Origin: Burkholderiales bacterium | GTDB lineage: Bacteria > Pseudomonadota > Gammaproteobacteria > Burkholderiales > Burkholderiaceae_C | Direction: 5' to 3' | Assembly: GCA_947448955.1 (NCBI GenBank) | Contig: CANFPU010000002.1 | Coordinates: forward strand, 25,349 to 89,348 | DNA length: 64,000 bases | Part shown: positions 1 to 8,072 of the stretch, one piece after another | How the letters are laid out: each line of letters opens with the position of its first letter | Numbering within the stretch: position 1 is the stretch's first letter | Position numbers and translations under genes: made by a program | The notes under the pieces: model-generated | What the model was told of the DNA's origin: nothing | Databases searched by the model: none | The model's input: only the letters and a program-made list of their open reading frames with translations

Positions 1-699
1 CAGCAGCAGGATGCGGTCGGCCAGAAATACCGCATCCTCTAGGTCGTGCGAGACGATGACCATCGTGGTGCCGGTGGCCAGGTGAGCCTCTTGCAACTTG
101 GCACGGATGAACAAGGTCATCTCGAAATCCAGCGCCGAAAACGGTTCGTCGAGGAACAGCACTTCGGGCCGGGTGGCCATCGACCGCATGATGCACACGG
201 TCTGCATCTGCCCCCCCGACAGCTCGTACGGGTAGCGCTGCAGGTCAAAGCGAATCTCGAACAGTGCCACCAGTTCCTCAACCCGCGCCTTCACTGCGGC
301 AGGCTTCATCCCTTGACGCTTGAGCGGGTAGGCGATGTTGTCCCAAGCGGTGAGCCACGGGAACAACGCGTCGCGGTAGTTCTGGAACACGTAGCCAATC
401 TGCGTGTCCTTGAGCGACTTGCCGTCGAACAGGATCTCACCGGTATCCGGCGGCAACAGCCCGGCGATCATGTTCATCAAGGTCGACTTGCCGCAGCCGT
501 TGGGGCCAAAGATCGACACGATCTTGCTACGCGGCAGGTCGAGGCTGAAGTTGGTGTACAGCGGCGTACCGGCAAAGCTTTTGCTCAAGCCCCGCACGGT
601 CACATGGGTCCCCGGCGCCGCCGGCAACGTGAGGACCGTGTCTGCCGCACCGGCGGCCAGCGCGGGCGCCGCGTGCAGACTCGGCATCGCGCCGGTCAT
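1..699 (-). CDS. ABC transporter ATP-binding protein, NitT/TauT type (partial, runs off left edge)
   Basis: This is the ATPase of an import system of the nitrate/taurine/thiamine-precursor class. It is missing from the ORF track because its 3' end lies outside the window. I read 233 codons with Walker A (GPNGCGKST), Q-loop (VFQNYRD), signature (LSGGQ) and Walker B (VLFLDEPFSALD), then the H-loop (IVSHD). The ATG at 699 overlaps the stop of the upstream permease as ATGA, so the two are translationally coupled. It is the third gene of a receptor-permease-ATPase set (2587 to <1). The substrate cannot be read from the ATPase. The neighbouring biuret-hydrolase-like and formamidase genes suggest a small nitrogen compound. 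Confidence 0.9.
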   Translation of the reverse strand, partial: MTGAMPSLHAAPALAAGAADTVLTLPAAPGTHVTVRGLSKSFAGTPLYTNFSLDLPRSKIVSIFGPNGCGKSTLMNMIAGLLPPDTGEILFDGKSLKDTQIGYVFQNYRDALFPWLTAWDNIAYPLKRQGMKPAAVKARVEELVALFEIRFDLQRYPYELSGGQMQTVCIMRSMATRPEVLFLDEPFSALDFEMTLFIRAKLQEAHLATGTTMVIVSHDLEDAVFLADRILLL

Positions 700-1601
700 G
701 CTTTGCCGCTCCAATGGATCAACCGTTTTTCAGCCAACAGGAAAAGCAGGTTCAGGCCGTAGCCCAGCGCGCCGGTCACCAGGATGGAGCAATACATCTC
801 CTTGACGTTGAAAACCTGCTGCGCGTCGATGATGCGGTGGCCCAGACCTGTCTCGCTGCCGATGAACATCTCGGCGACGATCACGATCACCAACGCCATG
901 CTCACCGCGCTGCGCAGGCCGACGAAGGTCTGCGGCAGGCTCTCCATCAGCATCACGTCCTTGAAGACATGCCACTTCGACACGCCCATGATCTGTGCGG
1001 CCATCACCCGGGTCTTCTTCGCATTCATCACACCGTAAGCGCTGTTGAACAGCACGATCAGCATCGAGCCGAAGCTGGCGATCGCGATCTTGTTGATGTC
1101 GGTAATGCCGAAGATCAGTAGGAACAGCGGGATCAACGCTGAACTCGGCGTCGAGCGGAAGAAGTCGATCAAGAACTCAACGCTTCGGTAGGCGCCTTCG
1201 GCGCTGCCCAGCATCACGCCCAGCGGCACACCGACGGCCACGGCGATCGCGAACGAGGCCAGCGTGCGGTAGACCGTGGATCCCAGGTCGGCAAAGATGG
1301 CGCCGCTGGAAAACACGTCCACCAGATGCAGTAGCGTGGCGCCAGGCGGCGGCAGCAGCACCGCCTTGACCCAATGGGCCGAGATCATCAACTGCCATAG
1401 CGCGATCAGCAGCACCGGGCCGATCAGCGGCAGCCATCGCTTGTCGAGGTAGCGAGACATGTCAGCGGCCCATCGCGCCGCAGCGCTCGCCATGGCAGCG
1501 GCGCGGGCCTCGGCCCCTGACGGCTGCGGCTGGACCGGGCCGCTGGGGTCGGCCCTGCAAAGGGTCAGTGGCGAAGATGCTGCAAGCGTGGGCCATGTCA
1601 A
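696..1601 (-). CDS. ABC transporter permease, NitT/TauT (SsuC/TauC-like) type
   Basis: This is the inner-membrane permease of the importer formed with the genes on either side. The 301-residue product has about six hydrophobic segments, beginning with one near residues 57-73 (WLPLIGPVLLIALWQ). It also has the EAA-loop-like sequence that contacts the ATPase (AAQIMGVSKWHVFKDVMLMESLPQ). The ATG at 1601 overlaps the receptor stop as ATGA, and its own stop overlaps the ATPase start in the same way. The first ~45 residues are alanine-rich and not membrane-like, so a later start (residue 48, MSRYLDKRW) is possible, but the coupled ATGA favours the long form. Confidence 0.88.
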   Translation of the reverse strand: MTWPTLAASSPLTLCRADPSGPVQPQPSGAEARAAAMASAAARWAADMSRYLDKRWLPLIGPVLLIALWQLMISAHWVKAVLLPPPGATLLHLVDVFSSGAIFADLGSTVYRTLASFAIAVAVGVPLGVMLGSAEGAYRSVEFLIDFFRSTPSSALIPLFLLIFGITDINKIAIASFGSMLIVLFNSAYGVMNAKKTRVMAAQIMGVSKWHVFKDVMLMESLPQTFVGLRSAVSMALVIVIVAEMFIGSETGLGHRIIDAQQVFNVKEMYCSILVTGALGYGLNLLFLLAEKRLIHWSGKA

Positions 1602-2587
1602 CCCGTGTACAGCAAGGACTTCACGTCGACCTTTTTGGGGAAGATCTTGCGGTCGGTGAAGATGTCGAAGAACTTCTGAAAATGCTCGATGTCGTCTGGC
1701 TTGAACTCGTTGTACAGCGTGAAACCGGGCAGCGGCACCTCTTTGACCAGCGACTCGTCGATCGCGGTGAAACCATCGAGGTGGGTGCGCGATTCGGCAG
1801 GGTACTTGCGCACCCAGTCGACCGACTTGGCGTAGGCGGCGATGTAGCGCTTCGCCAGCTCAGGCTTGTCCTTCAGGAAAGCGGTGGTCACGCTGGCCGT
1901 GCCACCGAACCAAGGTGCGTCGGGATTGCCCAGCACGTATTTCGAGATCACGCCGACCTCCAGCACGCGGGTCAGACCTTTCAGCCGGCCAGCCGTGCCG
2001 GTGGGCTCCAGCGTGTAGACCGCATCGACCTGACCTGCCGCCAGCGCGGGCACATGCTGGCCAACTGGCAACTCGGTCACCGTTGGGTTGGCAATGCCGT
2101 TCTTCTCCAGAATGATCTTGGCCAGTGTCACGTTTTGAATGCCAGGACCGCAGGCCACCTTCTTGCCCGCCAGTTCGGCGATGGCCTTGACCGTCGACTC
2201 CTTGGGCACCAGGATCTGGTCGAGCACCAGCTTGCGGTTGCTCGGGTTGCTGCAGATGATCTTGAACAGGTTGGGGCTGGTGAGCTCAGCCAGCGCCAAC
2301 GCCGCTGATGCGGTGCCATTGCCTGACCCGTGGATTCGACCGGCGATCATCGCCTCGGCCACCTGTTGCGCGCTGGCGAACTTGGCGCCCTCCACAGTCA
2401 GGCCAGCCTCCTTGAAGATGCCGCGCTCGAGCCCGACGTACAGCGGCAGGCCGGCCGCGATCGGCCAGTAGCCGATCAGGATCTTGTCGTCTGCCGCGAG
2501 CGACTTGCGCGACAGGCCGATCAGCGCGGCTGAGCCCAGGCTGGCTTGCAGCAGGCGGCGGCGGGCACGGAAGTTCAAGGTGGTCAT
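1598..2587 (-). CDS. ABC transporter substrate-binding protein, NMT1/SsuA-like
   Basis: Periplasmic receptor of 329 residues. The N-terminus (RARRRLLQASLGSAALIGLS) looks like a Tat-type or arginine-rich signal peptide ending around AADDK. The mature part has the NMT1/THI5-like beginning (ILIGYWPIAAGLPLYVGLERGIFKEAGL) typical of receptors for sulfonates, nitrate, pyrimidine precursors and related small molecules. It is followed, with overlapping codons, by its permease and ATPase. It sits 60 bases downstream of the biuret-hydrolase-like gene, so it probably belongs to the same transcript. The ligand is unknown; a ureide or amide is an inference from context only. Confidence 0.88.
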   Translation of the reverse strand: MTTLNFRARRRLLQASLGSAALIGLSRKSLAADDKILIGYWPIAAGLPLYVGLERGIFKEAGLTVEGAKFASAQQVAEAMIAGRIHGSGNGTASAALALAELTSPNLFKIICSNPSNRKLVLDQILVPKESTVKAIAELAGKKVACGPGIQNVTLAKIILEKNGIANPTVTELPVGQHVPALAAGQVDAVYTLEPTGTAGRLKGLTRVLEVGVISKYVLGNPDAPWFGGTASVTTAFLKDKPELAKRYIAAYAKSVDWVRKYPAESRTHLDGFTAIDESLVKEVPLPGFTLYNEFKPDDIEHFQKFFDIFTDRKIFPKKVDVKSLLYTG

Positions 2588-2647
2588 GGCGGCTTTCTAG
2601 AGGAGATCAATGGGTAGGCTGGCTTGGGGAAACTTGGCCTTGCGGCA

Positions 2648-3340
2648 TCAGAGCGCCTGCAAGGCGCTGACCACAGCGGCTGACTCAGCCACGGCACCGA
2701 AGACACCGCCTTGCATCTGGATCATCTTCAGTGCGGCCGCATGGTTGCCGGCATCGGTGGCACCGGTGCAATCGGCAAGCAGCACGCACTCATAGCCACG
2801 GTCATTGGCGTCGCGCATCGTCGTGTGGACGCACACATCGGTCGTGATGCCGGTGAGGATCAGGTTTCGCACGCCCCGGGTGCGCAACACCAGGTCCAGG
2901 TCGGTGGCGTAGAAGCTGCCCTTGCCGGGCTTGTCGATGATGGTCTCGCCGGCGATCGGGTAGAGCTCAGGAATGATGTCCCAGCCCGACTCACCGCGCA
3001 CCAGGATGCGGCCGCAGGGACCGACGTCGCCGATGCCGATGCCGGCCTCACCGATCTGCCTAGAACGCCAACGCTTGTTGGCCGGCAGGTCCGACAGGTC
3101 GGGCCGATGCCCTTCACGGGTGTGGATCACGTGCAGGCCAACGCGACGGGCTTCGGCCAGCAAACGCTGCAGCGGCGCAATCGGGGCGCGGGTCATCGAC
3201 AGGTCGTAGCCCATCTTGTCGACATAACCGCCGACGCCGCAGAAATCGGTCTGCATGTCGATGATCAGCAGCGCGGTGTTGGCCGGCGTGAACTGGCCGT
3301 CGTAGGGCCAGGCGTAAGGAACGGAGGCAATCGTCGTCAT
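2648..3340 (-). CDS. biuH: Biuret amidohydrolase-like cysteine hydrolase (isochorismatase family)
   Basis: Predicted to hydrolyse the amide bond of biuret (to allophanate and ammonia) or a closely related ureide in the cytoplasm. The 230-residue protein has the isochorismatase-fold triad: Asp28 ([12 protein letters not shown]), Lys137 ([10 protein letters not shown]) and Cys170 (GITTDVCV). From memory it is strikingly similar to Rhizobium BiuH, including [20 protein letters not shown] and the [15 protein letters not shown] stretch; triad spacing agrees apart from a three-residue insertion near residue 98. It lies between a formamidase and an NMT1-type importer. No allophanate hydrolase is in the window. 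An alternative is a related ureide hydrolase such as N-carbamoylsarcosine amidase. Confidence 0.8.
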   Translation of the reverse strand: MTTIASVPYAWPYDGQFTPANTALLIIDMQTDFCGVGGYVDKMGYDLSMTRAPIAPLQRLLAEARRVGLHVIHTREGHRPDLSDLPANKRWRSRQIGEAGIGIGDVGPCGRILVRGESGWDIIPELYPIAGETIIDKPGKGSFYATDLDLVLRTRGVRNLILTGITTDVCVHTTMRDANDRGYECVLLADCTGATDAGNHAAALKMIQMQGGVFGAVAESAAVVSALQAL

Positions 3341-3372
3341 GGTCTGCTCACTTTCTTCAGCACGGAGCGGGC

Positions 3373-4401
3373 TCAGGCACCAGGGTCAGGCACCACCGGA
3401 TTGGGCTCGGCGCCGACATACTCGCGGGTGGGGGGCGCGAAGCCGCAGGGGCTGCCGTCGGTCACCTGCACCTGGTCCTCCCAGGGCCAGCGCAAGCTGC
3501 CGGCCACCATGTCGTGCATGAAGGTGTACGGGCAGTCCATCGCGCCGCCGGCCACTGCCACATAGCCGCGATGGCCAAGCTGGTAGGGGTTGTTCTCGAC
3601 GCCCCAGCCGACGCGCGCCTCGCGCACCAGATCGGGCCGAAGCTCGGCGCTGATGATCTCGTCAATGCGGCCGCCGCCCTGGGCGATGATGGTGCCGTCA
3701 AAGTTGCAAAACATCGCTTCGCCCATCGAGTCGACACTGCCGTCTGACCCGCACATGCAGACGCTGGCGGTGATCGCAAGATTCTGAAACGCATTCGCCT
3801 GGTTGGTGATCTGCCAGGCATGACGGATTGGCGCGGTGTAGCCGGCCGTGCGCAAGATGATCTCGGCGCCCCGGTAAGCGGCCTCGCGCGCCATCTCGGG
3901 GAACATGCCGTCATGACAGATGATCAGCCCCAGCTTGACGCCACGCGGTCCGACGCACACCGGCACGCCCAGGTTGCCCGGCTCCCAAGGTTCGACCGGC
4001 ACCCAAGGGTGCAACTTGCGGTAATAGAGCGCGATCTCGCCCTGGTCGTCGATGATCAGGCCGCTGTTGTAAGGGTTGCCGCCTGGGTTCGTCTCCATGA
4101 TCGAGAAACAGCCCCAGATGCGGTGCTGCACGCAGGCGGCCTTGAACGCCGCCACCTCGGGGCCGTCCAGCGTGACCATCAGCTCCGGCGCCGTGCGCAT
4201 GCTCAAGCCGTGCAACGCATATTCGGGGAACACCACCAAGTCCATCGTGGACAGATTGCGTCGCGCCTTGCCGACCATCTGGCAAATTCGCTGCGTCTGC
4301 GCCGCCAGTTGTGACGGCGTCTCGACCAGCGGCAGTTGCATCTGCACCAGGCCCACCACCACACCGTTCGGCGACTTGTTCAAACCACCCAATCCGCTCA
4401 T
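3373..4401 (-). CDS. amiF: Formamidase (nitrilase superfamily, AmiF-like)
   Basis: Hydrolyses formamide, or a formyl-amide, to formate and ammonia. I place the start at 4401, where ATG overlaps the permease stop as ATGA; the track ORF begins 18 codons earlier without need. The 342-residue protein shows the Glu-Lys-Cys triad: Glu60 ([10 protein letters not shown]), Lys129 (YYRKLHPW) and Cys162 ([11 protein letters not shown]). The [18 protein letters not shown] and [17 protein letters not shown] stretches are characteristic of AmiF rather than of longer-chain aliphatic amidases. Translational coupling to a BMP-type permease suggests that the imported compound, or a breakdown product of it, is the substrate. 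Physiological specificity is inferred. Confidence 0.88.
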   Translation of the reverse strand: MSGLGGLNKSPNGVVVGLVQMQLPLVETPSQLAAQTQRICQMVGKARRNLSTMDLVVFPEYALHGLSMRTAPELMVTLDGPEVAAFKAACVQHRIWGCFSIMETNPGGNPYNSGLIIDDQGEIALYYRKLHPWVPVEPWEPGNLGVPVCVGPRGVKLGLIICHDGMFPEMAREAAYRGAEIILRTAGYTAPIRHAWQITNQANAFQNLAITASVCMCGSDGSVDSMGEAMFCNFDGTIIAQGGGRIDEIISAELRPDLVREARVGWGVENNPYQLGHRGYVAVAGGAMDCPYTFMHDMVAGSLRWPWEDQVQVTDGSPCGFAPPTREYVGAEPNPVVPDPGA

Positions 4402-5318
4402 GTCGAAACTCCCAATTCCATAGGTGCGCCTTTGATGGCGCGCTGAGGTGAGCAAGTGGCCACCAAGATGGCCAGCGTCAGTGCGTAAGGCACTGCATTG
4501 AACAGGTAATAGCCCCCGCTGATGCCCACCGATTGCAGGGCCGGACCGATCGCACCGGCACCACCGAACAGCAGCGCCGCGCCCAGGCAGCGCCAGGGAC
4601 TCCAGCGCGCGAAGATCACCAGTGCGACCGCGATCAGTCCCTGGCCACTGGACAAGCCTTCGTTCCAGCTTCCAGGGTAGTAGAGCGACAGTGATGCGCC
4701 GCCCAGTCCCGCGATGAAGCCCCCAGCGGTGGTGGCGGCAATGCGGACGCCGTTGACCGAGTAACCCAGCGCACGGGCGGCATCGCTGCTGTCACCCGCC
4801 ATGCGCACCACCAAGCCCCAACGGGTGTTGGCCAGGCCCCAAGCCAACAAACCCGCCAGCGCGACACCGACCGGGAACAGCGCGTTGATCGCGAGCGCGC
4901 TCTGCACGCCGGGTGAAGCAGCCCAGGCCCCCAGTGCGATCGACGGGATCTGTGGCGCCTGCGGCTGGATCAGCGGCTTGCCAAGGTAGAAGGCCAGGCC
5001 GGCGCCGAGCAGCATCAACGCAATGCCGGTGGCGATGTCCGAGACCCGCTTCAGCGAGCACAGCAAGCCGTGCATCAGCGCCAACGCAGCGCCACTCAAA
5101 CCCGCCAGCAGCACACCGACCCAGGGAGAGCCGCTGAGATAAGCACCACCGAAACCAGCCATCGCCGAGAACACCAGTACGCCCTCTAACCCCAGATTGA
5201 TACGGCCGGATTTTTCGGTCAGGCATTCGCCCAGGCTGACAAACAGGAAAGGTGTGCCCACCCGCACCGCGCCGCCGACGATGGCCAACAACAGATCGAG
5301 CCACAGGTCGGCGTTCAC
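4398..5318 (-). CDS. ABC transporter permease, BMP/nucleoside type (NupQ/YufQ-like)
   Basis: Second permease of a BMP-type importer. The track ORF starts at 5534, but its first ~70 residues read as out-of-frame shadow of the upstream gene. The real start is a GTG at 5318 overlapping the upstream stop (GTGA), giving 306 residues beginning VNADLWLDLLLAIVGGAVRVGTPF. The stretch LGECLTEKSGRINLGLEGVL is the recognisable motif of this family, which carries nucleosides and related bases. Its stop overlaps the formamidase start. No BMP-type ATPase gene is present in the window; it may lie beyond the left edge. Confidence 0.88.
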   Translation of the reverse strand: MNADLWLDLLLAIVGGAVRVGTPFLFVSLGECLTEKSGRINLGLEGVLVFSAMAGFGGAYLSGSPWVGVLLAGLSGAALALMHGLLCSLKRVSDIATGIALMLLGAGLAFYLGKPLIQPQAPQIPSIALGAWAASPGVQSALAINALFPVGVALAGLLAWGLANTRWGLVVRMAGDSSDAARALGYSVNGVRIAATTAGGFIAGLGGASLSLYYPGSWNEGLSSGQGLIAVALVIFARWSPWRCLGAALLFGGAGAIGPALQSVGISGGYYLFNAVPYALTLAILVATCSPQRAIKGAPMELGVST

Positions 5319-6424
5319 GCAGCAAGCTCTCTGGGCACCGGCCGCCACCGGGTCAGGTGCGGCAGCGGCCACTGAAAGAGCCGGCCGCGCAAGGCCTCGG
5401 CCGCCAGGATGAAGACGAACGCGAAACCCTGCAGCACCAGCACCGACGCATCGGGCAAGCCCATGCGCCGCTGCAGCAGGCTGCCGGCTGCGGCAAATCC
5501 GCCGAACAGCAGCGCCACCGGCGGGATCGCCCACGGGTTATGGCGTGCCACGAAGGACACCAAGATGCCCGTGTAGCCCAGCCCGACGATCACTGATGCG
5601 TTGGCCGCCTGGTGCACTGCCGCGACCTCCACCGCACCGGCCAGGCCCGAACAAGCGCCGCCCAGCGCGCAGGCTAGCAGCACCAGGCGGTCGGTGGGCA
5701 GGCCCACCAGCCTGGCCGTCCGCGCATTGCCGCCGACGACCCTGAGCGCGAAGCCCGAAGCGGTGAAACTCAGCCACAGCCCAGCCGCCACGCACAGCAC
5801 CAGACCGATGACCAGACCCCAGTGCACATCGCCGAGCAAGCTGTCACCGTTGGCGAAGATGGGCCCAATACGCAGGCTCTCGACCAGCGGTCGGGTGCTC
5901 GGTTTGTTCAAGCTGGACGGGTCGCGCAGCGAACCCTCAACCCAGTGCTTGAACAGCGCGATCGCGATGTAGCCCAACAGCAAACTGGAAATGGTCTCAT
6001 TGACACCGCGCCACTGACGCAGCGCGCCGGCCAGCGCGATCCAGCCTGCGCCCAGCAAGGCCCCAGCCGCCAACACGGCGACGCTGCCGCCCGTGCCACT
6101 CAAACCGGGCCACCAGTAGGGCAGTCCAGCGCAGCCCAAAGCGCCCAGCACCAGAGCGCCCTCCCCACCGATCACTGTCAACCCGGCGCGCGCCGGCAGC
6201 GCCACCGCCAAAGCGGTCAACATCAATGGCGCGGCGCGTTGCAACGAGTTCTGCCAGGAGAACGCATCGCCAAACGCACCCTGAAACAACAGCAGCCAGG
6301 CTTGAACAGGACTGTGCCCACCGCACCAGACGAAGCCACCAAACAGCACGAGCGCCGCAACCAACGCGCCGGCAGGCAACAGCAGGGCTTCGGCTGGGGC
6401 GTGCCATGGGCGAGGGAAGGCCAT
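5315..6424 (-). CDS. ABC transporter permease, BMP/nucleoside type (NupP/YufP-like)
   Basis: First permease of the BMP-type importer, 369 residues with about nine to ten hydrophobic segments. The conserved segment GLTVIGGEGALVLGALGC and the cytoplasmic loop GVNETISSLLLGYIAIALF match this permease family. It overlaps the next permease through GTGA. It is separated from its receptor gene by 138 bases that hold a palindromic intergenic repeat, which may lower expression of the membrane genes relative to the receptor. Confidence 0.88.
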   Translation of the reverse strand: MAFPRPWHAPAEALLLPAGALVAALVLFGGFVWCGGHSPVQAWLLLFQGAFGDAFSWQNSLQRAAPLMLTALAVALPARAGLTVIGGEGALVLGALGCAGLPYWWPGLSGTGGSVAVLAAGALLGAGWIALAGALRQWRGVNETISSLLLGYIAIALFKHWVEGSLRDPSSLNKPSTRPLVESLRIGPIFANGDSLLGDVHWGLVIGLVLCVAAGLWLSFTASGFALRVVGGNARTARLVGLPTDRLVLLACALGGACSGLAGAVEVAAVHQAANASVIVGLGYTGILVSFVARHNPWAIPPVALLFGGFAAAGSLLQRRMGLPDASVLVLQGFAFVFILAAEALRGRLFQWPLPHLTRWRPVPRELAA

Positions 6425-6469
6425 GTCGATGAGTCCCGATGAATTAACGAACCGACTTGCGCAGGAGAC

Positions 6470-6555
6470 CGGACCCCCAGCAGACGCCGCGGAACCGGCT
6501 GGGCCGGGCCGCTAGCGGCGCCCCCTGAGAAGGAGGCGACCGCGGTTCGCTGCGG
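6470..6555. repeat. Palindrome-bearing intergenic repeat between receptor and permease genes
   Basis: The 138-base gap between the BMP receptor stop and the permease start contains a perfect 12-base palindrome, GCCGCTAGCGGC, at 6508-6519. It is embedded in GC-rich sequence (GAACCGGCTGGGCCGG to the left, CCCCCTGAGAAGGAGGCGAC to the right). From memory, closely similar sequence recurs in intergenic gaps of Comamonadaceae/Leptothrix-type genomes, so I read it as a dispersed repeat. I see only one copy in this window. It could form a stem-loop in the operon transcript. Confidence 0.4.
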
Positions 6556-6562
6556 GGATGGG

Positions 6563-7669
6563 TCACACTTTTCCGATCACGCCTTCCACCAGGTAGTTCA
6601 TGCTTTCGAGTTCAAGGTCGGTCTGCTTGAACGACTTGCCCTTGGGGATCACCACCTTGCCGGTGTTGTCCTTCAATTCGCCGGCGAAGATGTCGAAGCT
6701 GCCGGCGATCATCTTGGCGCGGATCCCGTCGGCGTTCTTGCGAGCGCCCTCGGCAACCATCGAACCATAGGGCGAGCTCTTGACGAAGCCTTCTTTCAAG
6801 CCGCCGCGCACGAAGTTGGGGTGCGGCTTGCCGGTCTGGGCAGCATCGATGATCTGCTTGTACGCCGTCAGCCAGTTCCATTCAGCACCGGTCAGATAGG
6901 CGTTAGGCGCCAGCTTGGCCTGGGAGGCGTGATAACCGCAGACGAACTTGCCGCGCTTGGCAGCGGTCTCGACGATCACCTTGGGTCCGTCCACGTGCAT
7001 CGTGAACACGTCGATGGCTTGGTCGGCCAGGCTGTTGGTGGCCTCGGCCTCCTTGACAGGCAGGCTCCAGTCGCCGGTGAAGATGACGGTCGTGGTGATG
7101 GTCGGGTCGACCGAGCGCGCACCGAGCGTGAAAGCGTTGATGTTGCGCAGTACCTGCGGAATCGGCTTGGCGGCGATGAAGCCCAGTTTCTTGCTCTTGC
7201 TGGCATGACCAGCGATCACGCCGTTGAGGTACTGGGCTTCGTCGATATAACCAAAGAAACTGCCGGTGTTCTTCGGGTGCTTGGCCGCGTCCCACAACCC
7301 GCCGCAATGGGCAAAACGCACCGCCGGATTCTTGGCCGCCACCGCCAACAAGTGCGGGTCGAAATAGCCGTAAGACGTGGGGAACAGCAGCGTGGCGCCG
7401 TCCTGCGCGATCATGCCCTGCATCGCCTTTTGAACCGCATTGGTCTCCGGTACGTTCTCCTCGTCGACCACCTTGATGCCTGGCATCTTCTTGACCATCG
7501 CCACGCTCTCGGCCTGGGCTTGGTTGTAGCCGTAGTCGTCGCGCGGGCCGACATAAATGAAGCCGACGGTCAAGGGTTTCTGCGCCATGGCGGCGGGGCC
7601 GATGCCCACCGCGGCCAGCGCGCCAGCGCTCTTGATCCAGTCACGACGATTCCAGATGGCTTGCGACAT
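6563..7669 (-). CDS. BMP-family ABC transporter substrate-binding protein
   Basis: Periplasmic receptor of the basic membrane protein (BMP/PnrA) family, whose known members bind nucleosides or related compounds. The 368 residues begin with a twin-arginine signal (NRRDWIKSAGALAAVGIGPAAMA) cut near AMAQK. The mature start, LTVGFIYVGPRDDYGYNQAQ, is the typical BMP opening. A good ribosome site (AGGAG) lies about nine bases ahead of the ATG. It is the first gene of the minus-strand transport and hydrolysis operon. The ligand is not known; a nucleobase-like or ureide compound fits the downstream formamidase and biuret-hydrolase-like genes. Confidence 0.9.
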   Translation of the reverse strand: MSQAIWNRRDWIKSAGALAAVGIGPAAMAQKPLTVGFIYVGPRDDYGYNQAQAESVAMVKKMPGIKVVDEENVPETNAVQKAMQGMIAQDGATLLFPTSYGYFDPHLLAVAAKNPAVRFAHCGGLWDAAKHPKNTGSFFGYIDEAQYLNGVIAGHASKSKKLGFIAAKPIPQVLRNINAFTLGARSVDPTITTTVIFTGDWSLPVKEAEATNSLADQAIDVFTMHVDGPKVIVETAAKRGKFVCGYHASQAKLAPNAYLTGAEWNWLTAYKQIIDAAQTGKPHPNFVRGGLKEGFVKSSPYGSMVAEGARKNADGIRAKMIAGSFDIFAGELKDNTGKVVIPKGKSFKQTDLELESMNYLVEGVIGKV

Positions 7670-8072
7670 TGATGCTCACTCCTGAGGTTAGGCCGACTGA
7701 GGCCGGTTGAGGACCGACCCGACAGCCGGTGTTCTGCCCGGTATACAAGCAACTTGCAGGCCAGGGTGATTGGCCGAGGGATCCGGGCTGAAATCAGACC
7801 AGGCACTGGTACAGCGCGCCGTCGGTCGACGCACCGAAGCTGTGCAAATGGGCCAGTCCGCGCGGGCTGGATCAGGCCCGGAAGCACCAAGGTGGCGCAG
7901 TCCTCTGGGTCAGAGCCGCACGCCTTCGCGCATCAGGGCATGCGCGCCCAATCGCCGCCCAATCGCCGCCCAATCGCCACCCAATCGCCACCCAATCGCC
8001 GACCGCTTGCCGACCGCTCGACATCCCGCAGCGCAAGGGCCGCAACGGCGGCCGCCTGTGGTCAGCGCCGGT
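7670..8072. other. Intergenic region (403 bases) upstream of the BMP operon
   Basis: I see no gene here. It should hold the promoter of the minus-strand BMP operon. The palindromic core GTATAC at 7741-7746 (extended CGGTATACAAG) could be part of a GntR-type operator, but it is a single short match. The part nearest the amidase carries an 11-base tandem repeat. Confidence 0.4.
7949..8022. repeat. 11-base tandem repeat (CAATCGCCRCC), five units plus degenerate tail
   Basis: Five consecutive 11-base units run from 7949 to 8003: CAATCGCCGCC twice, CAATCGCCACC twice, then CAATCGCCGAC. A diverged unit (CGCTTGCCGAC) and a partial one follow. The array ends about 50 bases beyond the 3' end of the amidase gene. 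It looks like a slippage-expanded minisatellite; no function is evident. Confidence 0.75.

Noticed and set aside
7738-7750. GTATAC palindrome upstream of the BMP operon as a GntR-family operator
   Set aside because: Only one short match was seen, with unequal flanks, no second copy upstream of other nitrogen genes and no regulator nearby; kept as a remark only.
7949-8022. Possible CRISPR array at the 11-base repeat
   Set aside because: Units are directly adjacent with no spacers and are far too short; no cas genes.
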